Shown: positions 24,255 through 32,756, counted from the first letter of the stretch. The stretch: DNA of 33,363 nt from Lewinellaceae bacterium SD302 (GCA_002591745.1 PDLQ01000044.1:1-33363), one strand, 5' to 3'. Notes: generated from the sequence alone by a model not told the origin. Made by a program: numbers and translations.

Positions 24255-24884
24255 CTACTGCTCAGATACCGGCCGTAAAAACCGTAACATCCAACCTAAC
24301 AATAGGCATACACCCAGGCTAATCGCCACGTCCGCCACGTTGAATACCGGCCGAAAAAACAGAAAATCCTCCCCGCCGACGAATGGTAACCAAGCGGGGT
24401 ATTCACCGTACCAGACCGGGAAATAGAACATATCGACTACTCTACCGAAGAATAACGGTGCATAACCGCCACCTTCGGGCAAAAACGTAGCCGTTTGCCC
24501 GCCAAAGCTCGGTGACGCGGAAAACAGCAGACCATATAATGCACTATCGATGATGTTACCGATCGCCCCCGACAGAACCAGTGCGAAGCCGATAATTACC
24601 CCCCGACGACTATTTACGTCGCGAATTAGTTCCCTTAAATAAACGCCAATCAGTACTACGGCGACCAAGCGAAAAACGGACAAAAAAAGCTTACCGTACC
24701 AACCACCCAAGCTGAATCCAAAAGCCATACCGTCATTCTCAACGAAATGCAGGAGAAAGTGATCACTACCGAAGATGGATACTTCTTCGCCGTAACTAAA
24801 ATTGAGCTTCACGTAAAATTTGACCGCCTGATCTAGCAAAACGACAAAAAGGATAAGTAAACCGGTGGTACGCCTGAGATTCAT
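24255..24884 (-). CDS. lspA: Lipoprotein signal peptidase II
   Basis: Cleaves the signal peptide of prolipoproteins at the lipid-modified cysteine, in the inner membrane. The 209-residue protein has four transmembrane helices. Conserved motifs are DQAVKFYV (18-25), FVENDGMAFG (47-56), GNIIDSALYG (109-118), GRVVDMF (147-153) and FNVADVAIS (181-189); the aspartates of the last two blocks are the expected catalytic pair. An insert of about 25 residues between GNIID and GRVVD (FSASPSFGGQTATF...) is typical of Bacteroidota LspA. It lies downstream of the TraR/DksA-like gene, the usual order in this phylum. Confidence 0.95.
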   Translation of the reverse strand: MNLRRTTGLLILFVVLLDQAVKFYVKLNFSYGEEVSIFGSDHFLLHFVENDGMAFGFSLGGWYGKLFLSVFRLVAVVLIGVYLRELIRDVNSRRGVIIGFALVLSGAIGNIIDSALYGLLFSASPSFGGQTATFLPEGGGYAPLFFGRVVDMFYFPVWYGEYPAWLPFVGGEDFLFFRPVFNVADVAISLGVCLLLGWMLRFLRPVSEQ

Positions 24885-24937
24885 AGCGACAAAGATAATG
24901 GTGGGGGTGTAAGAGCACGCCTGGGCAGATTGACGCT

Positions 24938-24976
24938 TAAAAAAGAGCAGCCTCCCCCGTAGAAACCGGAGAAGGC
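24938..24976 (-). terminator. Probable terminator after the TraR/DksA-like gene
   Basis: Read on the minus strand: GCCTTCTCC, a 9-base loop, GGGGGAGGC (two wobble pairs), then GCTC and six T. It lies in the gap before lspA, so lspA may depend partly on read-through or on its own promoter. Confidence 0.5.
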
Positions 24977-25005
24977 CGTCACATAATCGACTTTTATCCT
25001 ACTGC

Positions 25006-25374
25006 CTAACGGCTATTTTTTGCCTGAATACTAAGGGTAGCGTGCGGAACCGCCATCAGGCGCTCCTTGGAGATCAGCTTCCCACTTTCACGGCAGACTC
25101 CGTAAACCTTATTACTGATTCTGATCAGCGCATTTTCGAGGTGACGGACGTGCTTTTGCTGGCGCGCAGCCAGGTTTTGCATTTGTTCATTAGCCAGGGT
25201 ACCGGTACCATCATCCAGACCCCGGACTTTACTATCGGCTCCTTCAGCGTTGGCTACCAGCTGGCTCTTATAAGAATCCAGCTGTTGCTGGGCTTGCTGC
25301 AATTTTTCCGTAATGAGCACACGGAATTCTTCCAGTTCTCCGTCGCTATAACGTGTACGTTCCTGTATTTGCAT
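25006..25374 (-). CDS. TraR/DksA-family protein with decayed zinc finger
   Basis: A 122-residue cytosolic protein of the DksA/TraR group, whose members bind in the secondary channel of RNA polymerase. A long helical region (about 10-85) precedes a C-terminal block VYGVCRESGKLISKERLMAVPHATLSIQAK. In canonical DksA this block carries four zinc cysteines. Here only the first remains; the others are Ser, Ser and Ala, so no zinc site can form. This variant is common in Bacteroidota. It sits upstream of lspA, a conserved pairing in the phylum. Confidence 0.87.
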   Translation of the reverse strand: MQIQERTRYSDGELEEFRVLITEKLQQAQQQLDSYKSQLVANAEGADSKVRGLDDGTGTLANEQMQNLAARQQKHVRHLENALIRISNKVYGVCRESGKLISKERLMAVPHATLSIQAKNSR

Positions 25375-25479
25375 ATCGGGTAAGTTCTAATTAAATCTAA
25401 ATCTTTGAGGGCTTACTTGTTGGGTGTTCGAATACTACAAATGCAGGCAAAGTTTGGCATGTAGACTGCATTAGCGGGG

Positions 25480-25487
25480 CAAAGATA
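25480..25487 (-). promoter_or_regulatory. -7 element upstream of the TraR/DksA-like gene
   Basis: Reads TATCTTTG on the minus strand, a perfect TAnnTTTG, about 105 bases before the start codon. The nearest TTG is only 16 bases upstream, so the -33 part is imperfect. Confidence 0.4.
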
Positions 25488-25562
25488 ACCATAATGCAAA
25501 TACCAAGATAATATTTGGCAATAAAGCGGAAAACACCTTAGTATATTCGGGTACAAGCGTCG

Positions 25563-26543
25563 CTAACGGATGTCTTCTTCCGTTCCGATCGTCACCATGG
25601 GTAATGGACGCCAGGGCCTTTCTACGGACATCGTGTTACCGGAGCAAGGCTCCCGAAAAATAAACCGCCGCATGAGCCAGAACTGTCCTTCGTAAGTTTC
25701 TATCCGGTCTTTGAAATCTAGCTCGAAAGGCATTTCTCCCGTACCGGTATCGGGCTCAAAGCGAATTTGATCATCAACCGTAAAAAAGTCGCCATCCTGA
25801 TCCAGCATCGGCCACTGCTCAGGGTATTGGCCAGAGAAAAAGACCTGATCGATTTGGGCGCGGGGAATCGGACGGACCCGGTCTGGTTTCCAGGTACCCG
25901 TAATGGTATCTTCACCACCGTTCTCAATAATTTCTACGCCGATACAATTACTGTAAAAGGTAAAGTCATTCCACTCGTAGCCATGACCGGCACCGCGGAA
26001 AGAAACTCCGAATGCATCGCCGGCTTTGAGGTTAGGGGAATAATAGCCGCCATCGGCTAGTGGTTCGAAATCCAGGACATCCTGGTTGTGAAAAAGCTGC
26101 AAATCAGTGTCGGTGGAGGAGATGCGTTGGGAAAGGAAGCTCCCAATTTTTTCCAACCGAAAGAACAAAACACCGTCCGCAGGTATGGTTATACGCCAGG
26201 TATAAACGTCACTACGCTCGGTCTGAACGATCAGCCGGGCTCCAGTAGCCCCTTCGACTACCTTTGCATTGGGAGCTTCGGTGACATCTACCCCACCGTC
26301 ACCGAAATCTGCAGTTTTATACCAGCGATCAGGCGCGAAATAGCCCTGTAATCCCTGGTGTTTACATCCCAAATCGTAGTATGTTGTCGTTCTTGAATTT
26401 ACTGAGGTGTACAACTCGCTTTCGATAGTGTCAGCGGTTATGGCATTATTATTCTCGGGGAGCGGAACACTTTGTGCCATACCAGACCAAACTGCCAAAA
26501 AAGAGAGGCAACACAGCAAGAAGAACCTGTTGCGTTTTCTCAT
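25563..26543 (-). CDS. Secreted protein of unknown function
   Basis: A 326-residue exported protein from the start at 26543 (MRKRNRFFLLCCL), chosen because a signal peptide begins there (basic start, hydrophobic core, cut near GMAQ-SV); longer starts at 26600 or 26555 would bury it. The mature part is beta-rich. Residues about 50-190 resemble a jelly-roll or pre-peptidase-like fold (RITIPADGVLFFRLEKIG, TDTDLQLFHN, LKAGDAFGVSFRG). The end contains a Cys (EPCSGNT) and no type IX sorting domain. No enzyme motif seen. No recognised family. Confidence 0.7.
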   Translation of the reverse strand: MRKRNRFFLLCCLSFLAVWSGMAQSVPLPENNNAITADTIESELYTSVNSRTTTYYDLGCKHQGLQGYFAPDRWYKTADFGDGGVDVTEAPNAKVVEGATGARLIVQTERSDVYTWRITIPADGVLFFRLEKIGSFLSQRISSTDTDLQLFHNQDVLDFEPLADGGYYSPNLKAGDAFGVSFRGAGHGYEWNDFTFYSNCIGVEIIENGGEDTITGTWKPDRVRPIPRAQIDQVFFSGQYPEQWPMLDQDGDFFTVDDQIRFEPDTGTGEMPFELDFKDRIETYEGQFWLMRRFIFREPCSGNTMSVERPWRPLPMVTIGTEEDIR

Positions 26544-26811
26544 CGGATCAGGCATTATGCCGAACCAGCTCTTCCTTCGCCAAGGTAGATAGTTGTACAA
26601 AAAAGCTTAAAGTCCAAGGAATAGCGAAAGAAGAAAAATGGATTAAAAAAATGGCCGTTCTCCGCAAAGTTTGGGAAGCGCGCAGACAGCCGATAGTGTT
26701 TGTTTTTAAGAAGAAATCGATTTTGGGATCATGGACCATTCATTAATGGTTCCTTTTAATACAGCTCGAAGTTAAGAATTATTTATTACATGGGTTAAAA
26801 ATTACCGTTCC
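26544..26811. other. Spacer between rpe and the secreted protein
   Basis: 268 bases without a credible gene. One hairpin, ACCATT/AATGGT with flanking pairs, lies near 26733-26754. It is followed by TTTT on the plus strand only, so it is not a good terminator for rpe. Confidence 0.4.
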
Positions 26812-27489
26812 CTAGACCATTCCAACCGGATTTTCCGAAATACCCTTCATTTGCTCAATGACCCAACGCGGGTCTTCGGCTTTAAAAACTGCGCTACCCG
26901 CCACCAGTACGTCCGCTCCTGCACTGAGTATTTTCTGGGCATTTTGTAAGCCAACCCCTCCGTCGACCTCAATCAGGGCCCGGGAGTTATGGGTAATGAT
27001 CATCGACCTGGCCTGCTCGATTCGAGAAATGGTACGGTAGATGAACTTCTGCCCCCCGAATCCGGGATTGACCGACATTAGCAACAGCAAATCCAGATCT
27101 TCAATGATGTCCTCTACCAAAGATACCGGCGTGTGTGGATTGAGGGCAACTCCCGCCCTGCAGCCGGCTTCCTTGATTTGCTGAATAGTGCGGTGTAAAT
27201 GTGGACAGGCCTCGTAATGCACGGTAATGGATTGAGCTCCCGCAGCGGCAAAGGCTGAGATATAGCGCTCCGGCTCTTCAATCATCAGATGGACATCCAG
27301 TGGCTTTTTAGCCAAAGTGGAAATTTGCTTGATGATGAACATGCCAAAGGAGATATTCGGAACGAAGCGTCCGTCCATCACGTCCAGGTGGAACCAATCC
27401 GCCTTACTTTCATTGACTAAAGCAATGCTACTTTGCAAGTCCAAAAAATCAGCGGCTAAAAGGGAAGGGGCGATCAAGTGTTTGCTCAT
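26812..27489 (-). CDS. rpe: Ribulose-phosphate 3-epimerase
   Basis: Interconverts ribulose 5-phosphate and xylulose 5-phosphate in the pentose phosphate pathway; cytosolic TIM barrel with a divalent metal. The 225-residue protein has all signatures: APSLLAADF at the start, HLDVMDGRFVPN (metal His and Asp), LDVHLMIEEPE, TVHYEAC, NPGFGGQKF (phosphate loop), EVDGGVG (second Asp) and ADVLVAGSAVF at the end. The start at 27489 is standard. A leftward terminator lies only 27 bases before it, so its own promoter must be very close or it is fed by read-through. Confidence 0.96.
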   Translation of the reverse strand: MSKHLIAPSLLAADFLDLQSSIALVNESKADWFHLDVMDGRFVPNISFGMFIIKQISTLAKKPLDVHLMIEEPERYISAFAAAGAQSITVHYEACPHLHRTIQQIKEAGCRAGVALNPHTPVSLVEDIIEDLDLLLLMSVNPGFGGQKFIYRTISRIEQARSMIITHNSRALIEVDGGVGLQNAQKILSAGADVLVAGSAVFKAEDPRWVIEQMKGISENPVGMV

Positions 27490-27515
27490 AACGGAAAAGT
27501 ACTACCTTTATAGAA

Positions 27516-27546
27516 ATAAAAAAACCAGTTGGCAAGCCAACTGGTT
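27516..27546 (-). terminator. Strong leftward terminator upstream of rpe
   Basis: AACCAGTTGGC/GCCAACTGGTT, 11 perfect pairs, with eight T following on the minus strand (A-run from 27517). No protein gene lies upstream of it on that strand before the divergent DUF2279 gene, so it ends a non-coding or attenuated transcript. Confidence 0.75.
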
Positions 27547-27720
27547 CGAAAAAAGAGCTTTGAGAGGCTATCTACATACCAATTTTCGGGAGGACAAATT
27601 CTCCCTTGTCGTCTGTCATGAGATTAAAAAAGTGCTTGTGCCAAAATTCAAATAGAAACCTCTAAATCTGGTGGGTTATAATCTGTTAGTAGGCCAGCTT
27701 ACTTCCGCTGACAATACAAA
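27547..27720 (-). ncRNA. Candidate small RNA or attenuated rpe leader
   Basis: About 170 nt of minus-strand sequence ending in the terminator at 27516-27546. It contains hairpin CAGC-ggaagtaa-GCTG near the 5' side, CTAACAGATTATAACCC, TTTTTTTAATCTCATGAC (a match to RNA B) and hairpin GGGAG/CTCCC. No clear promoter was found, so the 5' end is a guess. If rpe is transcribed from the same start, this is an attenuator. Confidence 0.35.
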
Positions 27721-27830
27721 AGTGCAACTTCAGGACAGCTCGCACATGTACAAAAAACTTTTTTTCTGGAACACATAGACTATCCTTAAAAAATCTAACT
27801 TGCTAACTAACAAGCACTTGAAACAAAAAA

Positions 27831-28910
27831 ATGCTGCTACCTCTGGAAAAAACAACTGAATTCTGGACGCTTCCAACAAGGGAAATACACGTAAATTTTT
27901 CATTCTTTCTGCTCGCCACCCTCCTTTTTACGTTTTGCTCGCCCTCCGCCACGATATTTTCCCAGACTAACGGTGCTTGGCTCAACCCGGATCCCCTGGA
28001 CAGCCTCGCTGACCATCAGCACTTTCTGCGCCCGGCCCAAGCCTTCAACAACCGGCGATTCTGGATTTCAGCTGCCACCGGAGCCACCCTCTACGGAGCG
28101 GCCACTTACGGCCTCTACAAAACCTGGTACAGTGAGTTTGAAAGGGGGCCTTTCCAAACCATCGATGACTGGCCCGAATGGCTGCAGATGGACAAAGCCG
28201 GCCACGCTTTCACCGCCTATCAGTACGCCCGCTTCGCAAGGGCGGGGGCTAACTGGACGGGCTTAAACCGAAAAAAAGCAGCCTGGACAGCTTTCGGCAC
28301 CTCCATGCTCCTGCAGGGCACCCTGGAAATGCTGGACGCCTACTCCGTACGCTGGGGATTCAGCTGGTCGGACATCGCCGCCAACACCATTGGCGCAAGT
28401 CTCCACCTCGGCCAAGAATTGACCTGGGGCGAACAAAGGCTGCTGTTGAAAGTCAGCAACACACTGCAAGGTCCACCGGATCAGGTCATCACCAACAATA
28501 ACGGTGCGCAGAGTAGCCTGGCTTACGTCTCTGATCTCCGTTTCGGTACCGGCGTAGTAGAGCGCTACCTGAAAGATTATAATGAGCAAACGATCTGGCT
28601 GAGTGCCAACCTCAAAGCCTTCCTCCCCAAAACGAACCTTCCGGACTGGCTGAACGTAGCTGCCGGCTACGGAGCCGAAAACGTCTACGGGGCCCTGGGC
28701 AACAACTGGGTGGAAAACGGTCAAAATTTCCTTTACGCTCCCACCCGTTACCGTCAGTACTTCCTGAGCCCGGATATCTACTTCAGTCGCATCCCTACCA
28801 AAAAACGCTGGGTCCGCCTGCTCCTGGGCACTCTGGATTTCTTTAAGCTACCGGCTCCGGCGCTGGAGTTCAGTCGGGAAGGGTTACGCGGGCATTGGTT
28901 GATGTGGTAA
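27831..28910 (+). CDS. DUF2279-family exported protein
   Basis: A 359-residue protein with a hydrophobic export segment at about 23-45 (NFSFFLLATLLFTFCSPSATIFSQ). A shorter start was not found; the first 20 residues are an unusual extension. Residues 75-215 show the DUF2279 (YfiM-like) pattern: FWISAATGATLYGAATYGLYKTWY, MDKAGHAFTAYQYARF, SMLLQGTLEMLDAYS and GFSWSDIAANTIGASLH, with conserved His and Asp. The C-terminal half is aromatic-rich and may be an outer-membrane barrel or periplasmic. Function of the family is unknown. Confidence 0.82.
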   Translation: MLLPLEKTTEFWTLPTREIHVNFSFFLLATLLFTFCSPSATIFSQTNGAWLNPDPLDSLADHQHFLRPAQAFNNRRFWISAATGATLYGAATYGLYKTWYSEFERGPFQTIDDWPEWLQMDKAGHAFTAYQYARFARAGANWTGLNRKKAAWTAFGTSMLLQGTLEMLDAYSVRWGFSWSDIAANTIGASLHLGQELTWGEQRLLLKVSNTLQGPPDQVITNNNGAQSSLAYVSDLRFGTGVVERYLKDYNEQTIWLSANLKAFLPKTNLPDWLNVAAGYGAENVYGALGNNWVENGQNFLYAPTRYRQYFLSPDIYFSRIPTKKRWVRLLLGTLDFFKLPAPALEFSREGLRGHWLMW

Positions 28911-29148
28911 GAATGGAGGGCCTTCGAACTTTAGACATTCGGCTTCGCCTCACTTGTAGACGGGCTAAAGCCCTCGTGGACGCTTCGCTTTTGGACGGCC
29001 TCCGGCCTTTTGGTTATACTGAGATCGAAGACCGAAGTTTTGTCTACGATTCCAACCTCTCCAAAAGCAAGGAACGAGCGTCTAAAAGCCGAAGGCGTCC
29101 AAGAGGAGCGCAGCGACGTCCACAAGCGAGGCGAAGCCAAGCGTCCGC
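28911..29148. repeat. Dispersed intergenic repeat block, copy 2
   Basis: This gap between convergent genes holds repeat units in both orientations. On the left, GGACGCTTCGCTTTTGGACG is the reverse complement of units seen on the right and at 98-238. On the right, 29059-29089 repeats 163-193 with two changes, followed by AGCGACGTC and AAGCGAGGCGAAGC. The block therefore forms a loose inverted pair that could fold into a long hairpin. Open frames crossing it are artefacts of the repeats. Confidence 0.65.
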
Positions 29149-30108
29149 CTACTCTCCGATGTGAAACAGCGCATCCCCCTGGCTTACCACCGCTGAGTTT
29201 GCGTGCCCGATGATGTAGCCGCTGCGGATCGCCTTCACTCTTTTGTCCGTCAGGATGCCACGGGGGTCGCAAATGACGCCGATGGGTTCTCCTTTGTTGA
29301 CGTAATGACCACTAGGTTTGTACCAGCGAAATAAGCCGGCACGGCCCGCCCGTTGCCATTTACTGCGTTCCACTTGCCGAATGGGTCCGGCGGGACGAGG
29401 AGCTTCGGATTGCGGCAGCATGCCGTGGTGGACCAGTAGCCGTTTTATGCCCTCGGTCCCCAACTGGATACTTAAGCCGTCGTAACGCTGGTTCTCCCCA
29501 CCCTCATAGGTGAGGATGGGCACCTCGGCGGCGTAGGCACTCCGGCGGAGAGATCGGACCGGCGGCTTGGAAGCGATCAGCAAGGGCGGGCCGAAAGCTT
29601 TACCGATCTCGTAAGCTTCTTTATCGTCCGGGGTATAGCGAAGCTGGGGGTAATTATAAGTGCCCCGGCCGCCGGTATGGAAATCAATCCCGAAATCGAG
29701 GTAAGGAATGACCGATTTGGTCAGCGTCTGGGCGATCCGGGAAGCCAGACTACCGCCCGCGCTACCGGGGAAAGCCCGGTTGACATCTTTGCCATCCGGC
29801 ACGTCGCGACTGAAGTTGATAAAACCGTAAACATTCAATAATGGGATGGCGATAACGGTACCGGCAATCAAGCGATCAAATACATTTTCGGCAATGCAGC
29901 GGCGTACGATCTCGATACCATTGATCTCATCACCGTGGATACCGGCCAGAAAAAGAACCGTCGGCCCAGGCTCTTCGGCCCGGAACACCTTGGCGTTCAC
30001 GTTGATCTTCGTTCCACTCGGCAAAGCCCCGACCGGCAACTGCAGCGTACCGCTCATGCCGGGAAAAAATTCAGCGTCGTTGATCCTCAGTGGCGTATTA
30101 TCGTCCAT
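29149..30108 (-). CDS. Succinylglutamate desuccinylase/aspartoacylase-family hydrolase
   Basis: Zinc-dependent amide hydrolase, 319 residues from the start at 30108, which lies 2 bases after the rimK-like stop. The metal site is visible as AGIHGDEINGIE (His and Glu) and DFHTGGRGTYNYPQLR (second His). NVNRAFPG-like KDVNRAFPGS and GGENQRYDG fit substrate binding. A C-terminal domain (about 240-319: RAGLFRWYKPSGHYVNKGEPIGVI) resembles a biotinyl/lipoyl-like hammerhead. Together with the ATP-grasp ligase it likely forms a ligation/hydrolysis pair acting on glutamyl or N-acyl amino acid bonds. Confidence 0.85.
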   Translation of the reverse strand: MDDNTPLRINDAEFFPGMSGTLQLPVGALPSGTKINVNAKVFRAEEPGPTVLFLAGIHGDEINGIEIVRRCIAENVFDRLIAGTVIAIPLLNVYGFINFSRDVPDGKDVNRAFPGSAGGSLASRIAQTLTKSVIPYLDFGIDFHTGGRGTYNYPQLRYTPDDKEAYEIGKAFGPPLLIASKPPVRSLRRSAYAAEVPILTYEGGENQRYDGLSIQLGTEGIKRLLVHHGMLPQSEAPRPAGPIRQVERSKWQRAGRAGLFRWYKPSGHYVNKGEPIGVICDPRGILTDKRVKAIRSGYIIGHANSAVVSQGDALFHIGE

Positions 30109-30110
30109 GC

Positions 30111-31010
30111 TTATTTGCTCTGTCTCTTTAGTTGTTCGGCGTGGCGACACTCGGCCGCTTCAACAATAGCCCCGGCAATATCTACTTTCGTACAATTTTC
30201 GATGCCTTCCAGTCCGGGGCTGGCGTTCACCTCCATGATCAAACTACCGCGTTCGCTGCGGATCAGGTCGACACCGGCTACGTCGAGGCCCAACATTCGG
30301 GCCGCGTCCAGGGCCGTTCTTTCTTCTTCATAACTCAGTTTGGCTGTTTTGGCCTCGCCCCCCAGGTGTAAGTTGGCCCTAAATTCACCCGCGGCCGCCC
30401 GTCTTTCCATAGCCGCCACGATCTTTCCGTCGACGACGAAAGCCCGCAGGTCTACTCCCGCCGCTTCTTCAATGAATTCCTGGATGATCACCCGCTCTTG
30501 CAGACTCAAAAAAGCTTCCACCGTTCTTTCCAGTTGGTAGCGATTATGGGCCAAAGTAACACCGACCCCATGGGTGCTTTCCAGCAGCTTTACTACTACC
30601 GGGTAGGGGCCTACCGCCTTGGCTACTCGCTTGGCCTCCGCCCCGCTGGTACACCAGAGGGTATTGGGCACCTTAACGCCCCTCCCGGCCAAAAACTGAA
30701 GACACCGCATTTTGTCCCGGGCCAGCAAAAGACCGTTCGCGGTGGTGGTGTGCGGAACACCCAGCATATCCAGTTGGCCGATCACGCTAACACCGAGCGA
30801 GGTAATACTGGCACCGATGCGGGGAATATAGACATCGGCCAACCGCACGGGTTCACCCATTTCGTAAAGTCGCCCTCCGTACTCATCGATGAGCAATGAG
30901 CAGGCGGCGTGGTCCGTGATCGTCACCTCGTGCCCCCTGGCTTCAGCGGCAGCTTTCAGCCTTTGGGTACTGTACAGACCTGGACCCCGCGACAAAATTC
31001 CAATGTGCAT
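30111..31010 (-). CDS. rimK: RimK-family alpha-L-glutamate ligase (ATP-grasp)
   Basis: ATP-dependent ligase that in Escherichia coli adds glutamates to the C-terminus of ribosomal protein S6; relatives act on small molecules. The 299-residue protein shows RimK order: N-terminal MHIGILSRGPGLYSTQRL, VYIPRIGASITSLG, ATP-grasp segments PYPVVVKLLESTHGVGVTLA and VIIQEFIEEAAGVDLRAFVVDGKIVAAM, and the metal site LIMEVNASPGLEGIE. It is the first gene of a two-gene operon and diverges from the maltokinase-like gene over 56 bases. The RimB-type protease that often accompanies this pair is absent, so the substrate is open. Confidence 0.88.
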   Translation of the reverse strand: MHIGILSRGPGLYSTQRLKAAAEARGHEVTITDHAACSLLIDEYGGRLYEMGEPVRLADVYIPRIGASITSLGVSVIGQLDMLGVPHTTTANGLLLARDKMRCLQFLAGRGVKVPNTLWCTSGAEAKRVAKAVGPYPVVVKLLESTHGVGVTLAHNRYQLERTVEAFLSLQERVIIQEFIEEAAGVDLRAFVVDGKIVAAMERRAAAGEFRANLHLGGEAKTAKLSYEEERTALDAARMLGLDVAGVDLIRSERGSLIMEVNASPGLEGIENCTKVDIAGAIVEAAECRHAEQLKRQSK

Positions 31011-31066
31011 GGGCGAAAGTTAAGGAATAAATTTCCCTATCTTTTACGCTTCAGTAAAGTAAACTT

Positions 31067-32689
31067 ATGAGCCCCCTTAAGATCGATCTACCAAGCCAAG
31101 ACAAAGAAAGCCAGCTTTTTTCCAGCGACGCTTTTCTCCAGAAAATATTACCCGCCTACCTGCCGGGCTGCCGTTGGTTTACCAGTAAAGGCAAACGGAT
31201 CGGCGCCTGCCACCTAATTCATCATTTTGAGATTTCACCGGCGGCTTACATTGTCATTGTTTCCATCAATTTTGCCGATGGCAGCAACGAAGTTTATCAG
31301 TTGCCACTGGCCATTATTCGGACTAACAAAGTAGCAGAGTTATACGACGGCCCGAAGGCCCACCTGGTCCTGGCCACCGGAACGAGCGAAACGAACCCGT
31401 TCTTTCTGGTCGACGCCATTCCTCTGGAAGAATTCCGTCACGCTCTTTTCCAATCCATGCGCGATAAGCGTAGCCAGGAAGACGGACTGACCTTTGAAGG
31501 AGGAAAAACGCTCTCTGCCGATCAAAGTAAGATCACTAGCATTGTACCAGCTATCGATAGCAGCAACACCGCCATTATTTTTAACGACCGCTACTTCTTC
31601 AAACTCTTCCGCAAACTTGACCCAGGCCTGAATCCTGACCTGGAACTAACCCGCTTTCTGTCCGAGCAATCTGATTTCACCCACTCCCCGGCTTACTGCG
31701 GCAGTTTCTCCGTAGCCGCCACTGAAGATACCAATTTCATTAATCTCGGCCTCATGATCGGCAAGGTCGATAACCAGGGTGACGCCTGGGCCTACTTTCA
31801 GGAGCTGACCGAAGCGTTCTATACCCGACTCATTCAGCAGGATCTGGCCACCACCGCCCCACCCCGTTATCAGGTCACGACCAGTTACGACGACCTGGCT
31901 ACGGCCATCCAGAACGTGCTGGACCGGGAAACCTACGACCGGGCGCGCCTGCTGGGCAAACGAACCGGAGAAATGCACCTCGCCCTCGCCGGTGGCCCCG
32001 ACGAAGACCAGGACCTGGCTCCCGAACCATTCTCAGAAAGCTACCGGGAAGAGGTTTTCGCCGCCGCCCACCGCTTGCTGGGCCGCCAGTTCAACGAACT
32101 GAGCTATAAAGTTTCCGGCCTGCCCGCCGAGGTAAAAGCTACGGCCGACAGCGTACTCCTACTCCGTGGCCTCATCGAAGAAAGACTGGCCGCCATCAAA
32201 AAACAAAGTGGCCAATTGACCGTCAGCCGTATTCACGCCGACTACCACCTCGGCCAGGTACTAAAAACCGAAGATGATTATTGCATCATCGACTTCGAGG
32301 GCGAGCCCCTGCTTTCTATTCCGGAACGCCGCCGCAAGCGCCCGCCCTTCAAGGATGTAGCCGGCATGGTCCGTTCCTTCCACTACGCGGCGATGGGTCA
32401 ACTCCTGCTCAATGACAAGTACAGTACTGAGCAACGCCGTCAGCTTACCAATTGGGGAGAGTGGTGGTTCCGTCAGGTTCGCAGCAGCTTTCTGAATGGC
32501 TATATGTCTGTCGTGGAAGGTGCCAGCTTCGTACCAACCACTAATGCCGGCCGCGAAGATTTGCTGGATTTCTTCGTCCTGGAAAAAGCGATCTACGAAA
32601 CCGCCTATGAACTCAACAGTCGACCAGACTGGTTGCCCATTCCACTCAAGGGGATGCTGTTTGCATTGCAAGACAATAAGGGGAAATGA
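31067..32689 (+). CDS. Maltokinase-like phosphotransferase
   Basis: A 540-residue protein with the layout of bacterial maltokinase (Pep2/Mak), which makes maltose 1-phosphate from maltose and ATP in the trehalose-to-glucan (GlgE) route. The N-terminal cap reads LPAYLPGCRWFTSKGKRIG. The eukaryotic-kinase-like lobe ends in the catalytic and metal loops RIHADYHLGQVL and IIDFEGEPLLSIPERRRKRPPFKDVAGMVRSFHYAA, all diagnostic. TreS and GlgE are not next to it. A TATCTTTT at 31038-31045 may be its -7 element. A strong terminator follows at 32757-32793. Confidence 0.85.
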   Translation: MSPLKIDLPSQDKESQLFSSDAFLQKILPAYLPGCRWFTSKGKRIGACHLIHHFEISPAAYIVIVSINFADGSNEVYQLPLAIIRTNKVAELYDGPKAHLVLATGTSETNPFFLVDAIPLEEFRHALFQSMRDKRSQEDGLTFEGGKTLSADQSKITSIVPAIDSSNTAIIFNDRYFFKLFRKLDPGLNPDLELTRFLSEQSDFTHSPAYCGSFSVAATEDTNFINLGLMIGKVDNQGDAWAYFQELTEAFYTRLIQQDLATTAPPRYQVTTSYDDLATAIQNVLDRETYDRARLLGKRTGEMHLALAGGPDEDQDLAPEPFSESYREEVFAAAHRLLGRQFNELSYKVSGLPAEVKATADSVLLLRGLIEERLAAIKKQSGQLTVSRIHADYHLGQVLKTEDDYCIIDFEGEPLLSIPERRRKRPPFKDVAGMVRSFHYAAMGQLLLNDKYSTEQRRQLTNWGEWWFRQVRSSFLNGYMSVVEGASFVPTTNAGREDLLDFFVLEKAIYETAYELNSRPDWLPIPLKGMLFALQDNKGK

Positions 32690-32756
32690 TCGGATCGCTT
32701 TCAACGATGGTTATTAGACCACCTTCTTCTTGTTTATAGAGACACAGATGAGCGCA

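Noticed and set aside
28895..29272. Open frames on both strands in the repeat block
   Set aside because: They arise from stop-poor repeat units; the same sequence recurs at the left edge without conserved frames.
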